A stretch of 15,013 nt of DNA from Pseudomonas sp. (GTDB lineage: Bacteria > Pseudomonadota > Gammaproteobacteria > Pseudomonadales > Pseudomonadaceae): the NCBI GenBank assembly GCA_029239415.1, contig JAQZAY010000062.1:1-15013 (forward strand), given 5' to 3'. Shown in pieces: positions 1-8,270 of this stretch. Position numbers and translations under genes: made by a program. Within the stretch, counting starts at the first letter, position 1. Each line of letters opens with the position of its first letter. The notes under the pieces are model-generated. The model saw only the letters and a list, made by a program, of their open reading frames with translations, ran no database searches and had not been told where the DNA came from.

Positions 1-1406
1 TCGAGCAGCAGGGCCTTGCGCGGGCGACCCTGGGCATCCAGGCCGACCAGGTTGGCGGCCTGGCGCACGCTATCGCGGTAGCTGCGGGTCGCCAGCAGGT
101 CGCGGACCATCCATTCATGCCAGGCAAGGGCGTCGATCTGGTCGTCATGCTCCTTGAGCAGGCGCTGCGCCCAGTCGATGCCACGGCGCGTCTCGCTGTC
201 CTCCTTGAACGGGCCGTTGACCAGGCGCGAGGACGCGGGCATGGCGATGCGTACCCCCGCTTCCCGGGCACCGGCGTAGGCCTGCACGCGGGCCGCCATG
301 GCCTTGAAGAAATCGCGGTAGGTCGCGTAGTCGGGGTAGTTGAGGTTGGGCTCGTCGGCAAAGGCCAGGTAATGCAAGGCCTTGCCCTGCAGCGCAGCAG
401 TGCCGGCCAGCCAGGCGTCCAGGCCGTCGCGGGTGGTCTGGTCGTCGGCCAGGTCCGCGCGTCGGCCGGTAGCGGCCAGCAGCGTGATGTCCTGGCGAAT
501 GCCGAAATGGTCCTGGTAGAGGAGGCGCCAGGTGTCTTCATAGTTCGGCTTGCGCTCGAGCACGTCCATCAGGCTGTAGAAGCCGGCCGCCTTCGGTGCC
601 AGGGCCTCCAGGACCGCGAAAGTGGATGGCGGGGGCAGCACATAGGGCAACGCCACGCCAAGGTCCGGGGTGCGTCCGAGCACCTGGGTGCCGGGCTTGA
701 GCTGGACCTGGCCGGCAGCGCTGGGGAGCGGGGCGAGCTGGTCGGCGCGCTGGGCGAACAGGTTGGCCGTGCCGTCGAGCCAGAACGCCGCCTTGCCTTC
801 GCCCTGCAGGCTCAGGCGCCAGGTTTCGTCGGAGGTCCCCGGGGGCAGTGGCAGTTGGTCGAACTGGAAGTAGCCGGGGTAGGGCTGGAGCTGCAGTTGC
901 AGCTGTCTGCCATCGCTCAGGCGCTCGACCTTCAAGCTGTCCACGCCCTCGTGGTACTTGCCGCCCAGGATGGCCTGCTCACCGGCGGCCACGCGGAAAT
1001 ACAGCTGCGTGTTCGGGCCGGCCTCGATGCTGAAGTGAACCTTGGCTGGGGCGAACAGCGCGCGGGTGGCGTCGCTGTGCTCGATGCGGTAGTGGCGAAA
1101 GCTGTAGCCGGGGATCTCGAGGTGGTAGGGACTGCTGCTGGCAGCCAGCGGCCAGGATTCATCGCCGCTGGTTTCGCTGGCGGCGATGCGCAGCTCGGCC
1201 TCCAGGCGGCCACGGCCATCGAGCAGATAAAGGTGCTCGGGATTGGCCTCGGCCTGCCAGGCCGGCAGCCACTGGATGCGCAGTTGGTCCGGCTGATCCG
1301 GCAGCAGGTAGAGGCTGCCGTCGCGGATATCGCTCCATTCAAGGCTGGCGGCCTGGACGGCCGAGGCCAGGGGCAGGAGCACAGCCAGGGTGAGCAGACG
1401 TTTCAT
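1..1406 (-). CDS. Secreted glycoside-hydrolase-like protein, C-terminus cut by window edge
   Basis: The frame is open from ATG 1406 to the left edge, giving 468 visible codons, and continues outside the window. Residues 1-19 form a signal peptide with a basic start (MKR), a Leu/Ala core and a likely cleavage after A-V-Q-A, so the protein should act in the periplasm or outside. Residues about 20-240 look beta-rich, possibly a carbohydrate-binding region. From about 250 the sequence resembles a clan A (beta/alpha)8 glycoside hydrolase. Glu352, in the string FADEPNLNY, is the candidate acid/base, and a conserved-looking stretch ending IAMPASSRL follows. The second catalytic Glu would lie near or beyond the cut. 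A GGAGG ribosome site lies 5 bases before the ATG, which overlaps the flippase stop (ATGA). By analogy with PslG of the Psl cluster it probably trims or edits the polymer. The family (GH39-like or another) is not certain. Confidence 0.72.
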   Translation of the reverse strand, partial: MKRLLTLAVLLPLASAVQAASLEWSDIRDGSLYLLPDQPDQLRIQWLPAWQAEANPEHLYLLDGRGRLEAELRIAASETSGDESWPLAASSSPYHLEIPGYSFRHYRIEHSDATRALFAPAKVHFSIEAGPNTQLYFRVAAGEQAILGGKYHEGVDSLKVERLSDGRQLQLQLQPYPGYFQFDQLPLPPGTSDETWRLSLQGEGKAAFWLDGTANLFAQRADQLAPLPSAAGQVQLKPGTQVLGRTPDLGVALPYVLPPPSTFAVLEALAPKAAGFYSLMDVLERKPNYEDTWRLLYQDHFGIRQDITLLAATGRRADLADDQTTRDGLDAWLAGTAALQGKALHYLAFADEPNLNYPDYATYRDFFKAMAARVQAYAGAREAGVRIAMPASSRLVNGPFKEDSETRRGIDWAQRLLKEHDDQIDALAWHEWMVRDLLATRSYRDSVRQAANLVGLDAQGRPRKALLL

Positions 1407-2704
1407 GCCGGCCTCCGTTGCAGCATCAGGCGCAGCGGGGCGAAGTCGCTGGGCAGGATGATCAGGGTGTGCAGCAGCGGTACGCCGCTCAGCCGGCAAT
1501 ACAGCACCAGCATGGCGATGGTCACTGCCAGGTAGGCAACCGACGAGGATGCCGCGGCGCCGACGATGCCCCACGTGGGAATCAGTGCGATATTGAGCAC
1601 CAGGCTCACCAGCGCCGCTCCGCCCATCATCAGCGATACCGTGCCGGGACGGTTCTTGCCCAGCAGGTCCAGGCGCAGGATGCTCGCGTAACACAGGCCC
1701 AGCAGGCCAGGCAGCAAGGCCAGCAGGGCCAGGTAGGCGGGCTGGTACTCGGCGCCGAACAGGGTCACGATCAGCCATTCGCCGATCAGCGCCATGCTCA
1801 GGCAAGCGCCGAGCATCACCGTCGCGGTCAGGCGCAGGGCCAAGGGGGTGATCTTGTCCATGCCGGCGTCCTGTTGCAGCAGGCGCTTCATCAAGGGCGT
1901 GGTCACCGCCTCGGGCACGATCAGCAGCAGCTCGGCAGCGGCGCTGGCCATGGCGTAGTGGCCCAGGGCGGTGCTGCCGAGCATGGCGCCGATGAACAGG
2001 TAGTCAGAGCGCAGGATCAGCTGCTGGAACAGCAGGTCGGGATGACTCTTGGCGCTGTAGCTCAGCAGTTCGCGCTGGCCGCTGCGGTCCCAGCACAGGC
2101 CGATCTTGTGCTGGCGACCCAGCCACCACAGCCCCAGCACCACCACCAGGGCGATGCCCGTCAGCCAGCTGATGAGCGCGGCCTCCAGCGCCTGGTCGCG
2201 CCACATCCAGTACAGCCCCAGGAACAGCAGCAGTGGCGCCAGCGATTCGGCCAGGCGCAAGGCATTGAACGCACCGACGCCGCCGCTGGCGTTGTGCAGG
2301 GTCAGCAGGCCGCTCTTGAGCACCGTCATGGGCACGGCCAGCAACAGCAGCCAGGCCAGCAGGCCCAGCTGCAGGGTGATCTCCAGCTGGGCGCCAAACT
2401 CGCGCACCAGCAATACACAGACCAGGGTCAGCACCACCGCCAATGCGCACCCGTAGACCAGCACCTGGGTCAGCAGCAGGCCCATTGGCCGCTGCTTGGC
2501 TGCCTGGAAGCCGACGGCTGTGTTGAGCCCGCCGCTGGTGGCGGCGCTGAGCAGGTCGGGCAGGGTGCTGAGCAGGGCGAACAGGCCTCGCTCGCTGGGG
2601 CCCAGGATGCGCGCCAGCAGCACATTGCGCAGCAAGCGCAGGGCAATCATCGCAAGCTTGGTACCCATGCTCAGTACCAGGTGGCGCTTGTACCCGCCGC
2701 TCAT
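1403..2704 (-). CDS. Wzx-type oligosaccharide flippase (MOP superfamily)
   Basis: This 433-residue polytopic inner-membrane protein has about 12 hydrophobic segments spread over its whole length. Its N-terminus, with the string GTKLAMIALRLLRNVLLARI followed by LGPSERGLFALL, is typical of the polysaccharide synthase/flippase (RfbX/Wzx) group, where an arginine-rich first helix precedes G-x-x-x-x-G-L-F. The family moves undecaprenyl-PP-linked repeat units from the cytoplasmic to the periplasmic face. The start at ATG 2704 has a purine-rich GAGGGGG site just upstream and overlaps the deacetylase stop by ATGA; its own stop overlaps the hydrolase start in the same way. The length is normal for the family. 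The flippase call is firm at superfamily level; the substrate cannot be read from sequence. Confidence 0.9.
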   Translation of the reverse strand: MSGGYKRHLVLSMGTKLAMIALRLLRNVLLARILGPSERGLFALLSTLPDLLSAATSGGLNTAVGFQAAKQRPMGLLLTQVLVYGCALAVVLTLVCVLLVREFGAQLEITLQLGLLAWLLLLAVPMTVLKSGLLTLHNASGGVGAFNALRLAESLAPLLLFLGLYWMWRDQALEAALISWLTGIALVVVLGLWWLGRQHKIGLCWDRSGQRELLSYSAKSHPDLLFQQLILRSDYLFIGAMLGSTALGHYAMASAAAELLLIVPEAVTTPLMKRLLQQDAGMDKITPLALRLTATVMLGACLSMALIGEWLIVTLFGAEYQPAYLALLALLPGLLGLCYASILRLDLLGKNRPGTVSLMMGGAALVSLVLNIALIPTWGIVGAAASSSVAYLAVTIAMLVLYCRLSGVPLLHTLIILPSDFAPLRLMLQRRPA

Positions 2705-3717
2705 GCCCGGCCCCCTCGACTGATGCGCCAGGCCAGCAGCGAAGGCCGGCTGGCATTGCGCTGGCTCACGCCGATGCGGGGCAATGCCAGGGGGTCGTCA
2801 TGGCCCTGGCAGATCCCGGCGCGGGTGCTCAAGGCGTAGGGATAGCGATGCGCCGCCAGGCGCGCGCGGACCCGGTCGTCATGATCGCCATTGGGGTAGC
2901 AGTACACCGGCAGCGGCTGGCGGCAGCCCTGCTCCAGCGCCTGGTGGCTGCGCCGCAGCTCGTCGTCCAGGCGCTGGTCGTCCAGGCCGGGCAACAGGGC
3001 GTGACTGGCGCCATGGGGACCGAAACTGATCAGCCCGGAGTCCTCCAGGTCGCGGACCTGTTGCCAGTCCAGGGCCTGGGGCAGCGATTCGGCCGGACAG
3101 TTGTCGGTGAGCATGTGCAGGGCCTGGGGGCTCAATGTCTTGAGGCTCTGCAGGTAATGCGCCAGGGCGAGGCTGCAGTCTTCCGGCCGGTTGTTCATGA
3201 AGTAGGCCGCCGGCAATGGCCGGCCGATCTTGCGCAACTGTTCGATCAGGTGGTGGCGCGGCGCTTCGCCATGGCTGCCCCAGAGGGTCTCGCCAAGGCT
3301 TTCCCACCAGAAACGCTGGCGGCTGCCGATGAAATCGGTGGACAGGAAAATGCTCGCCGGCACCTTGTGGCGCTGCAGCAGCGGAAAGGCATTGACGGCA
3401 TTGTCGCGCCAGCCGTCGTCGAAGGTCAGCGCCACCTTGGGGCGGCCGCTGCCGCGCGGTCTTTCATGGGCCTTGAGCAGGTCCATGAGGCTGACACAGT
3501 CGAAATGCCGGGGTAGCCAGCGCAGCAATCCCTCGAAGGCCTTCGGGCCGATGCACAGCTCGTTGCGGTGGGGCAGGGCAGCGCTGGCATCATCGGCCAG
3601 CACCCGGTGCAGCATGAGGATGACCCCGGCCCCGCGCAGCTGTGAGCGGCCCTTGGGGGACTTGAAGTACAACCAACCGCTGGCTTGCTTGATACGTGTC
3701 TTGATCGGCATATCCAT
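2701..3717 (-). CDS. Polysaccharide deacetylase (NodB-homology, CE4-like)
   Basis: The protein has 338 residues. The NodB fold is shown by motif 1 TFDDG at 98-102 (Asp100/Asp101, the catalytic base and metal ligand), motif 2 H-G-A-S-H with His235 and His239 as metal ligands, and a later CYPNGDHD string matching the third conserved region. The family removes N- or O-acetyl groups from sugars. The N-terminus is basic and has no signal peptide or membrane segment, so the enzyme is probably cytoplasmic and may act on nucleotide- or lipid-linked sugars before flipping. It starts 3 bases after the upstream GT2 stop. ATG 3717 is taken; ATG 3711 (residue 3) is equally possible because neither has a strong ribosome site. 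Its stop overlaps the flippase start (ATGA). Function as a deacetylase is well supported; the acceptor is unknown. Confidence 0.9.
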   Translation of the reverse strand: MDMPIKTRIKQASGWLYFKSPKGRSQLRGAGVILMLHRVLADDASAALPHRNELCIGPKAFEGLLRWLPRHFDCVSLMDLLKAHERPRGSGRPKVALTFDDGWRDNAVNAFPLLQRHKVPASIFLSTDFIGSRQRFWWESLGETLWGSHGEAPRHHLIEQLRKIGRPLPAAYFMNNRPEDCSLALAHYLQSLKTLSPQALHMLTDNCPAESLPQALDWQQVRDLEDSGLISFGPHGASHALLPGLDDQRLDDELRRSHQALEQGCRQPLPVYCYPNGDHDDRVRARLAAHRYPYALSTRAGICQGHDDPLALPRIGVSQRNASRPSLLAWRISRGGRA

Positions 3718-3720
3718 CGC

Positions 3721-4857
3721 TCATCGGTTCTGGTCGGGGTTCCACTGCCTGTAACTGTGCCCGCGCAGGAACTGCCACAGGCCCACGCTCATGCCCGCCA
3801 GGGTGACCAGGAGGAAGGCGGCCAGGCGGAACGGCCTGGGCAGGCGGTGACGGGCGTCGAGCAGGCCGACGATGGCCATGCCATAACCCAGCAACTGCGC
3901 GGTCAGGGCCACGCGGTACAGGCCCGGCTCTGCGGCCAGCCAGAGGTTGGCCAGCAACAGCGGCAGCAGCAGTACGGGCGCAAGGCGGCGGATCAGCTTG
4001 TGGCTGATCAGCGCGATCGCATAGAGGCCATGGTCCAGCGGGTTGAGCAGCTGGCGGCGGGCGGCGAGGCTGAGCAGGCCGCCAACGGTGACCCGCTGGC
4101 GACGACGAAACTGCTTGTCGGCTTCGTCCACGCCCTGGTCGAGCACCACGGCTTCGGGCACATAGACGATGCGCTGTCCCGCCGCGGGCGCGCAGGTGCT
4201 GATATAGAAGTCGTCATTGACCTGCGCCGGGATCGGCTGGAACAGGGACCGGCGCAGGGCCAGCAGCGCACCATCGGCCGAGACCATGCAGCCAGTGCGG
4301 TTCTCCACCTTGCGCAGCCAGGCTTCGTAGTAGCGGTACAGGCTGTCGCCCAGGCTCAGGCCCTTGCCAGGGTTGGGAATGATCATGTGCCCAGCGGTGC
4401 CGCCGACGTCAGGGTCGCCCAGCGGTGCCAGGAGCAGGCCAAGGGTGTTGCCTGCCCACTGGTTGTCGGCGTCGGTGAACACCAGGATATCGCCACGGCA
4501 ATAGTTGACCGCGGTGTTCAGCGCGCCGGCCTTGCCCAGCCGCGGCAGGTCCAGCACCAGCACGCGCTTGTCGCCCAGGCCGCGGGCCAGGGCCACGGTG
4601 CGGTCGCTGGAACCGTCGCTGGCCACCACGACCTGCAGGCTGGCGGCGGCATAGTCCTGATTGAGCACGCTGAGCAGTTTCTGCTCGATATGCCGTTCTT
4701 CGTTATGCGCGGCAATCACCACGCTGACCGTCTGCGGCGCCAGCGGGGCGGGCGTGCGGCGGCTGAAGAAGGGCGAAGCCAGGGTCAGCAGCACGGGATA
4801 GCCGACCCATGCGTACAGCGGCAACAAAAGGCACAACCAGAAAATGTACTCAGCCAC
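3721..4857 (-). CDS. Membrane-anchored GT2 glycosyltransferase
   Basis: The protein has 378 residues from GTG 4857. An N-terminal membrane segment (about 4-27) is followed by a GT-A domain: the nucleotide-binding start VVIAAHNEE (46-54), SDGSSD (80-85), the metal-binding D-A-D at 129-131, N-D-D-F near 214-217 and a basic R-R-R-Q-R-V-T-V-G at 251-259. Three C-terminal membrane segments lie between about 285 and 365. This is the layout of processive-like or EPS-type GT2 enzymes, which add a sugar on the cytoplasmic face. A longer frame upstream to GTG 4968 only adds a cysteine-rich stretch that is the shadow of the preceding gene. The GTG at 4857 has a perfect AAGGAGG at the right distance and overlaps the preceding stop by 8 bases. 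Donor and linkage cannot be told. Confidence 0.9.
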   Translation of the reverse strand: MAEYIFWLCLLLPLYAWVGYPVLLTLASPFFSRRTPAPLAPQTVSVVIAAHNEERHIEQKLLSVLNQDYAAASLQVVVASDGSSDRTVALARGLGDKRVLVLDLPRLGKAGALNTAVNYCRGDILVFTDADNQWAGNTLGLLLAPLGDPDVGGTAGHMIIPNPGKGLSLGDSLYRYYEAWLRKVENRTGCMVSADGALLALRRSLFQPIPAQVNDDFYISTCAPAAGQRIVYVPEAVVLDQGVDEADKQFRRRQRVTVGGLLSLAARRQLLNPLDHGLYAIALISHKLIRRLAPVLLLPLLLANLWLAAEPGLYRVALTAQLLGYGMAIVGLLDARHRLPRPFRLAAFLLVTLAGMSVGLWQFLRGHSYRQWNPDQNR

Positions 4858-5815
4858 GGGCGGGCCTCCTTGCGGTTCGGTTGAACAGGCTGAGCAACAG
4901 CGCCGAGCCTGCCAGGTGCAGGCGCAGCCAGTGCAGCATCCAGAGTTGCAGGATGAACAGCGGATCACGGTGCCTGAGGCTCTGGCGCAGGCTCAGGCCC
5001 AGGGCGGGCAAGGCGCCTGCCAGCAGCGCGGCCAGCGCGCCGCGGCCATTGCCGCCGGCCAGTAGCGAAAGGGCCAGCAGGTCGAACAGCCAGATCGCCA
5101 GCGACAACAGGGGAAAGCGCAACAGGCGCAGGCTCAGGCCATTGCTGCGCAGCAGCTGCAGGTGGCTGCCCTGGCGCCACAGCTCCTTGCCCAGCCACTC
5201 GCTCCAGCTGGCCTCGAAGCCCCAGTGCAGCACCACCGGCTTGCGCAGCACGCACAGCCGGGCGCCGGCCTGGCCCAGGCGCAAGGTAAAGTCCTTGTCC
5301 TCGCCGGTGCGCAGGCGCTCGTCGAATCCATCGACGCGATCGAACCAGCTGCGCTGCATCAGCAGGTTGGGGGTCGGCAGCCAGTTGCTGGTTTGCACCT
5401 GGCGGCCGGCGCGCAGGGTGCGGCGTTGCCAGGCATAGGCGAACCAGGGCGCCTGGCGCGGGGTGTCGCAGTCAAGGGCAAAGACATCGCCCTGGCCCTC
5501 GCCATGCAGCACCAGCAGGCGGCTGAGCCACTCCTGCGGGACTTCGATGTCGGCGTCCAGGAAGGCCAGCCACTGGCCCTTGCTGGCGCGCGCTCCTTGG
5601 TTGCGCAGGGCGCCGATGGCCAGCCCCGGCAGGCACAGCACGCGCGCGCCCAGGTCACGGGCGATCCGCGGGCCCTCGTCGCTGGAGCCGTTGTCGACCA
5701 CCACCAGCTCGCAGTCCAGGCCCGCGACTTCGGCGGCCAGGCGCGCAGCCTTCAGGGTACGGCCGATGTGGCGCGCCTCGTTGTACATCGGGACCACGAT
5801 ACTCACCAGGCTCAT
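4850..5815 (-). CDS. GT2 family glycosyltransferase
   Basis: The protein has 321 residues from ATG 5815. The GT-A fold begins at once with SIVVPMYNE (5-13), then VVVDNGSSD (38-46), L-R-N-Q-G near 70-74, the metal-binding D-A-D at 87-89, and E172-D173 in the string TGEDKDF, the usual catalytic region. The last 100 residues hold two or three hydrophobic segments that probably anchor it in the inner membrane. The enzyme should add one sugar to the lipid-linked repeat unit. A longer frame to GTG 5887 is rejected because its extra 24 residues are a shadow of the Wzy gene; ATG 5815 overlaps the Wzy stop by ATGA. The GT2 call is safe, the sugar specificity is unknown. Confidence 0.9.
   Translation of the reverse strand: MSLVSIVVPMYNEARHIGRTLKAARLAAEVAGLDCELVVVDNGSSDEGPRIARDLGARVLCLPGLAIGALRNQGARASKGQWLAFLDADIEVPQEWLSRLLVLHGEGQGDVFALDCDTPRQAPWFAYAWQRRTLRAGRQVQTSNWLPTPNLLMQRSWFDRVDGFDERLRTGEDKDFTLRLGQAGARLCVLRKPVVLHWGFEASWSEWLGKELWRQGSHLQLLRSNGLSLRLLRFPLLSLAIWLFDLLALSLLAGGNGRGALAALLAGALPALGLSLRQSLRHRDPLFILQLWMLHWLRLHLAGSALLLSLFNRTARRPARG
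4865..4871 (-). promoter_or_regulatory. Ribosome binding site AAGGAGG deciding the GTG start at 4857
   Basis: The minus strand reads AAGGAGG followed by 7 bases and GTG. It is the strongest Shine-Dalgarno match in the operon, lies inside the 3' end of the preceding GT2 gene, and identifies GTG 4857 rather than GTG 4968 as the start of the next gene. Confidence 0.85.
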
Positions 5816-7182
5816 GCCTTGACCCCCTGGCCACGCGCTTCGTCGGCCTGGCGCCAGGCCACGCTGGACAGCGCCAGCATCAGCCACAGGTACTTGTGGC
5901 TCGGCGCACTGAGGAACATCAGGAACAGCGCGATGGCCAGCATGCTCATGGTCAGGTGGGTCATCATGTCGGCCTTGTCGTGGTCACCGGCGGCCAGCCA
6001 GGCGGCACGGGCCTGCCAGAAGTTGCGCAAGGCCAGGGCGATCATGCCGACGAACAGCAATCCGGCGGGCAGGCCGGTTTCGCTGAAGATCTCCAGGTAG
6101 GTGTTGTGCGCGCGTCGATAGAGGTCGGTAGGCTTGCTGTTGATCGGCGAGAAGGCCTTGGAGAAGCCGGTCTGCGCATAGTGCAGCGGGAAGGTCCCTG
6201 GACCGGTGCCCAGGATCGGGCTGTCGCTGATCATTTCCTTGCCCACCACCAGATAGGATGCGCGCCGCCCGAGGGATTCATCCTTGTGCGCGTTGACGCC
6301 GGACTTGAGCAGCACCAGCGACTGGATACGCTCGACGTAGCCCGCCGGCATCACCGCCGCGGTGAGCGGTAGCATGACGGCCAGGCCAAGCATGGCGAAG
6401 CCCAGGTGCCGAGGCCGTACATGGGCCACCTGCTCGCGATAGTTGTAGAGCACGATGCCCAGGCTGATCAGCAGCACCACCAGCCCCGAGCGCGACTCGG
6501 TCTTGGTCATGCCGGCCAGCAGCAGCAGGCAGCAGGCGATCCAGAACAGCTTCACCGGCCATTGTCGGCTCTTGATCGCCAGCCACAGCCCCAGGGGTGT
6601 GGCAATGGTGATCAGCATCGCGAAGGCGTTGGGGTCGAGCAGGGCCGAGGCGCGGCCCTGCTCCTGATACTTGGTGGAGAAGATGGCGAACAGGCAGGTC
6701 ACGCACGCACTGACGGTCACCACCCGTGCCAGCATCGGCAGGTTCAGGTCGCGGGCGACCAGCAGGGTGAGCACGAACACCACCAGGCCGACCATGAAGT
6801 CGCGCAGGTGACCGGTCGACAGTACCTGGCTGTCGCTGGTCCACAGGCTCAGCAGGTACAACGCCATGAACGGCACCAGCAGCCGCCAGTGGCTGCTCTG
6901 CAAGCGTTCGGCCGGCAGCTGCCGGACCGCCAGCTGCAAGACCAGGATCAACGCCATGCCCACCCCGACCAGCTTGGCTCCTGACAGCAGACCGTCCTTG
7001 AGCAGCCCTTCGAGCGGTACCAGCGCAGCGATCGCCAACAGGCCCCAGGCGGGGCGTCGGTACAGGACCAGCGCGCCGGCCAGGCCCAGCACCGCGCCGG
7101 GAGCCAGGTAGGGATAGGGGCTGGCAAGCAAGCCCAGGCCGAGCAGCGCGGCCAGGCTGAGCAAAGACAGTGGAATGATCAT
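5812..7182 (-). CDS. Wzy/O-antigen-ligase-type polysaccharide polymerase
   Basis: The protein has 456 residues, is very hydrophobic and has about 10-12 membrane segments. A larger loop lies between about residues 275 and 355. The family hallmark is the string HNTYLEIF with His359, preceded by LGTGPGTFP and followed by SETGLPAG, which matches the Wzy_C/O-antigen ligase superfamily. In a cluster with Wzx, Wzz and Wza, and with no lipid A genes, a polymerase that joins flipped repeat units in the periplasm is more likely than a ligase. ATG 7182 overlaps the GT4 stop (ATGA) and has AAGGAG 8 bases upstream. Length and topology are normal. Polymerase versus ligase is an inference from context. Confidence 0.87.
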   Translation of the reverse strand: MIIPLSLLSLAALLGLGLLASPYPYLAPGAVLGLAGALVLYRRPAWGLLAIAALVPLEGLLKDGLLSGAKLVGVGMALILVLQLAVRQLPAERLQSSHWRLLVPFMALYLLSLWTSDSQVLSTGHLRDFMVGLVVFVLTLLVARDLNLPMLARVVTVSACVTCLFAIFSTKYQEQGRASALLDPNAFAMLITIATPLGLWLAIKSRQWPVKLFWIACCLLLLAGMTKTESRSGLVVLLISLGIVLYNYREQVAHVRPRHLGFAMLGLAVMLPLTAAVMPAGYVERIQSLVLLKSGVNAHKDESLGRRASYLVVGKEMISDSPILGTGPGTFPLHYAQTGFSKAFSPINSKPTDLYRRAHNTYLEIFSETGLPAGLLFVGMIALALRNFWQARAAWLAAGDHDKADMMTHLTMSMLAIALFLMFLSAPSHKYLWLMLALSSVAWRQADEARGQGVKA

Positions 7183-8270
7183 GCGACAAGCTCCTTGGCC
7201 GCGCCCCGGTAGACCTGGGCCCAGCGCTGTGCCAGGGTCGGCAGGTGATAACGTTCCTGTTGCGTGCGCCGCGCGCGGGCCACCAGCTCCGCCGCCTGGG
7301 CAGGGTCGTCGAGCAGGGCCAGCAGGTGCTGTCCCAGTTCGCCGACTGCCAGCGGCGAGGCCAGCAGGCCGCTCTGGCCATGTTCGATCACGTCCGGGAT
7401 CCCGCCGACGCCGAAGGCCACCACCGGCACGCCGTCCTGCATGGCTTCGAGGAGGATCATCGGCGTGCCTTCGGTGCGCGAGCTGATCACCAGGGCATCC
7501 AGGCGCGCCATCCAGATGCGCATGTCACGCTGGAAACCCGGCAAGGTGATGCGCTCGGTCAGCCCCGCGGCATCGATACGCGCCTGCAACGCGGCGCGCT
7601 CGGGACCTTCGCCGAGCATCACCGCGCGCACCTTGGGCCGCGCCAGGCACAACGGGATCAGGGTGTCGAGAAACAGGTCCGGGCCTTTCTCGCTGCTCAG
7701 CCGGCCGACGTACCCGGCCAACCAGCTCCCGCCGTTGCGTACCCGCGGCGGTAAGCTCTGGGCCTCGGGCAGGCCGTTGGGGATGACCTGCAGCTTCTGC
7801 GCCTCTACCCCGGCCTGGCGGTGCAGCTTCGCGATGCTTTCGGCCACGCAGACCACCTGCGCCACCGTCGGCGTGCGGCACAGCTGCAGGCTCAGCCAGG
7901 TGTAGAAGCGCTGTTTGGTGCTGCGCGGCGTGAAGCCGTGCTGGGTGATCACCAGGGGCAGGCGCCACAGGCTGGCGCCCAGCCAGCCGAACAACAGGCC
8001 CTTGAAATTGTGCGTGTTGATCAGTGGGCGCAGCGCGCGCTGCTGGCGCAGTTGCGCCAGCAGCTGGCTCAGGCCCCTGCAGGTCTGGCAGGCGATCCCG
8101 GCCTCGCGGAAGCGCGCCACCAGGTCGGCAGGGGCATCGAGGAACAGCACCCGGTGCTCGCCTGGCGTAGCCAGGCAATGGTCCAGCAACATGCGCTCGG
8201 CGCCATAGAAGCCGCCACTGCTCAGCAGGTGCACGATCGCCTGGCGAGGGGCAGGGACGGCGGCGTTCAA
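7179..8270 (-). CDS. GT4 family glycosyltransferase
   Basis: The protein has 363 residues with a GT-B fold. The N-terminal acceptor domain opens with a G-G-F-Y-G-A-E-R loop (19-26), typical of GT4 enzymes. The C-terminal donor domain carries YVGRLSSEKGPDLF (187-200, with Arg190 and Lys195) and the E-x7-E motif Glu267/Glu275 in TEGTPMILLEAM, which binds the nucleotide sugar. There are no membrane spans, so it should be peripheral on the cytoplasmic face. The start is TTG 8270, sharing TTGA with the Wzz stop; the ribosome site is weak and translation probably depends on the upstream gene. The next in-frame candidate, GTG at residue 13, would cut into the first beta strand. Its stop overlaps the Wzy start. 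Retaining GT4 chemistry is known for the family; the sugar is unknown. Confidence 0.9.
   Translation of the reverse strand: MNAAVPAPRQAIVHLLSSGGFYGAERMLLDHCLATPGEHRVLFLDAPADLVARFREAGIACQTCRGLSQLLAQLRQQRALRPLINTHNFKGLLFGWLGASLWRLPLVITQHGFTPRSTKQRFYTWLSLQLCRTPTVAQVVCVAESIAKLHRQAGVEAQKLQVIPNGLPEAQSLPPRVRNGGSWLAGYVGRLSSEKGPDLFLDTLIPLCLARPKVRAVMLGEGPERAALQARIDAAGLTERITLPGFQRDMRIWMARLDALVISSRTEGTPMILLEAMQDGVPVVAFGVGGIPDVIEHGQSGLLASPLAVGELGQHLLALLDDPAQAAELVARARRTQQERYHLPTLAQRWAQVYRGAAKELVA

Noticed and set aside
117..2839. Long plus-strand frames at 117-1535 and 1418-2839
   Set aside because: They are antisense to the hydrolase and flippase genes, are rich in Gln, Ala, Gly and His repeats, and show no recognisable fold.
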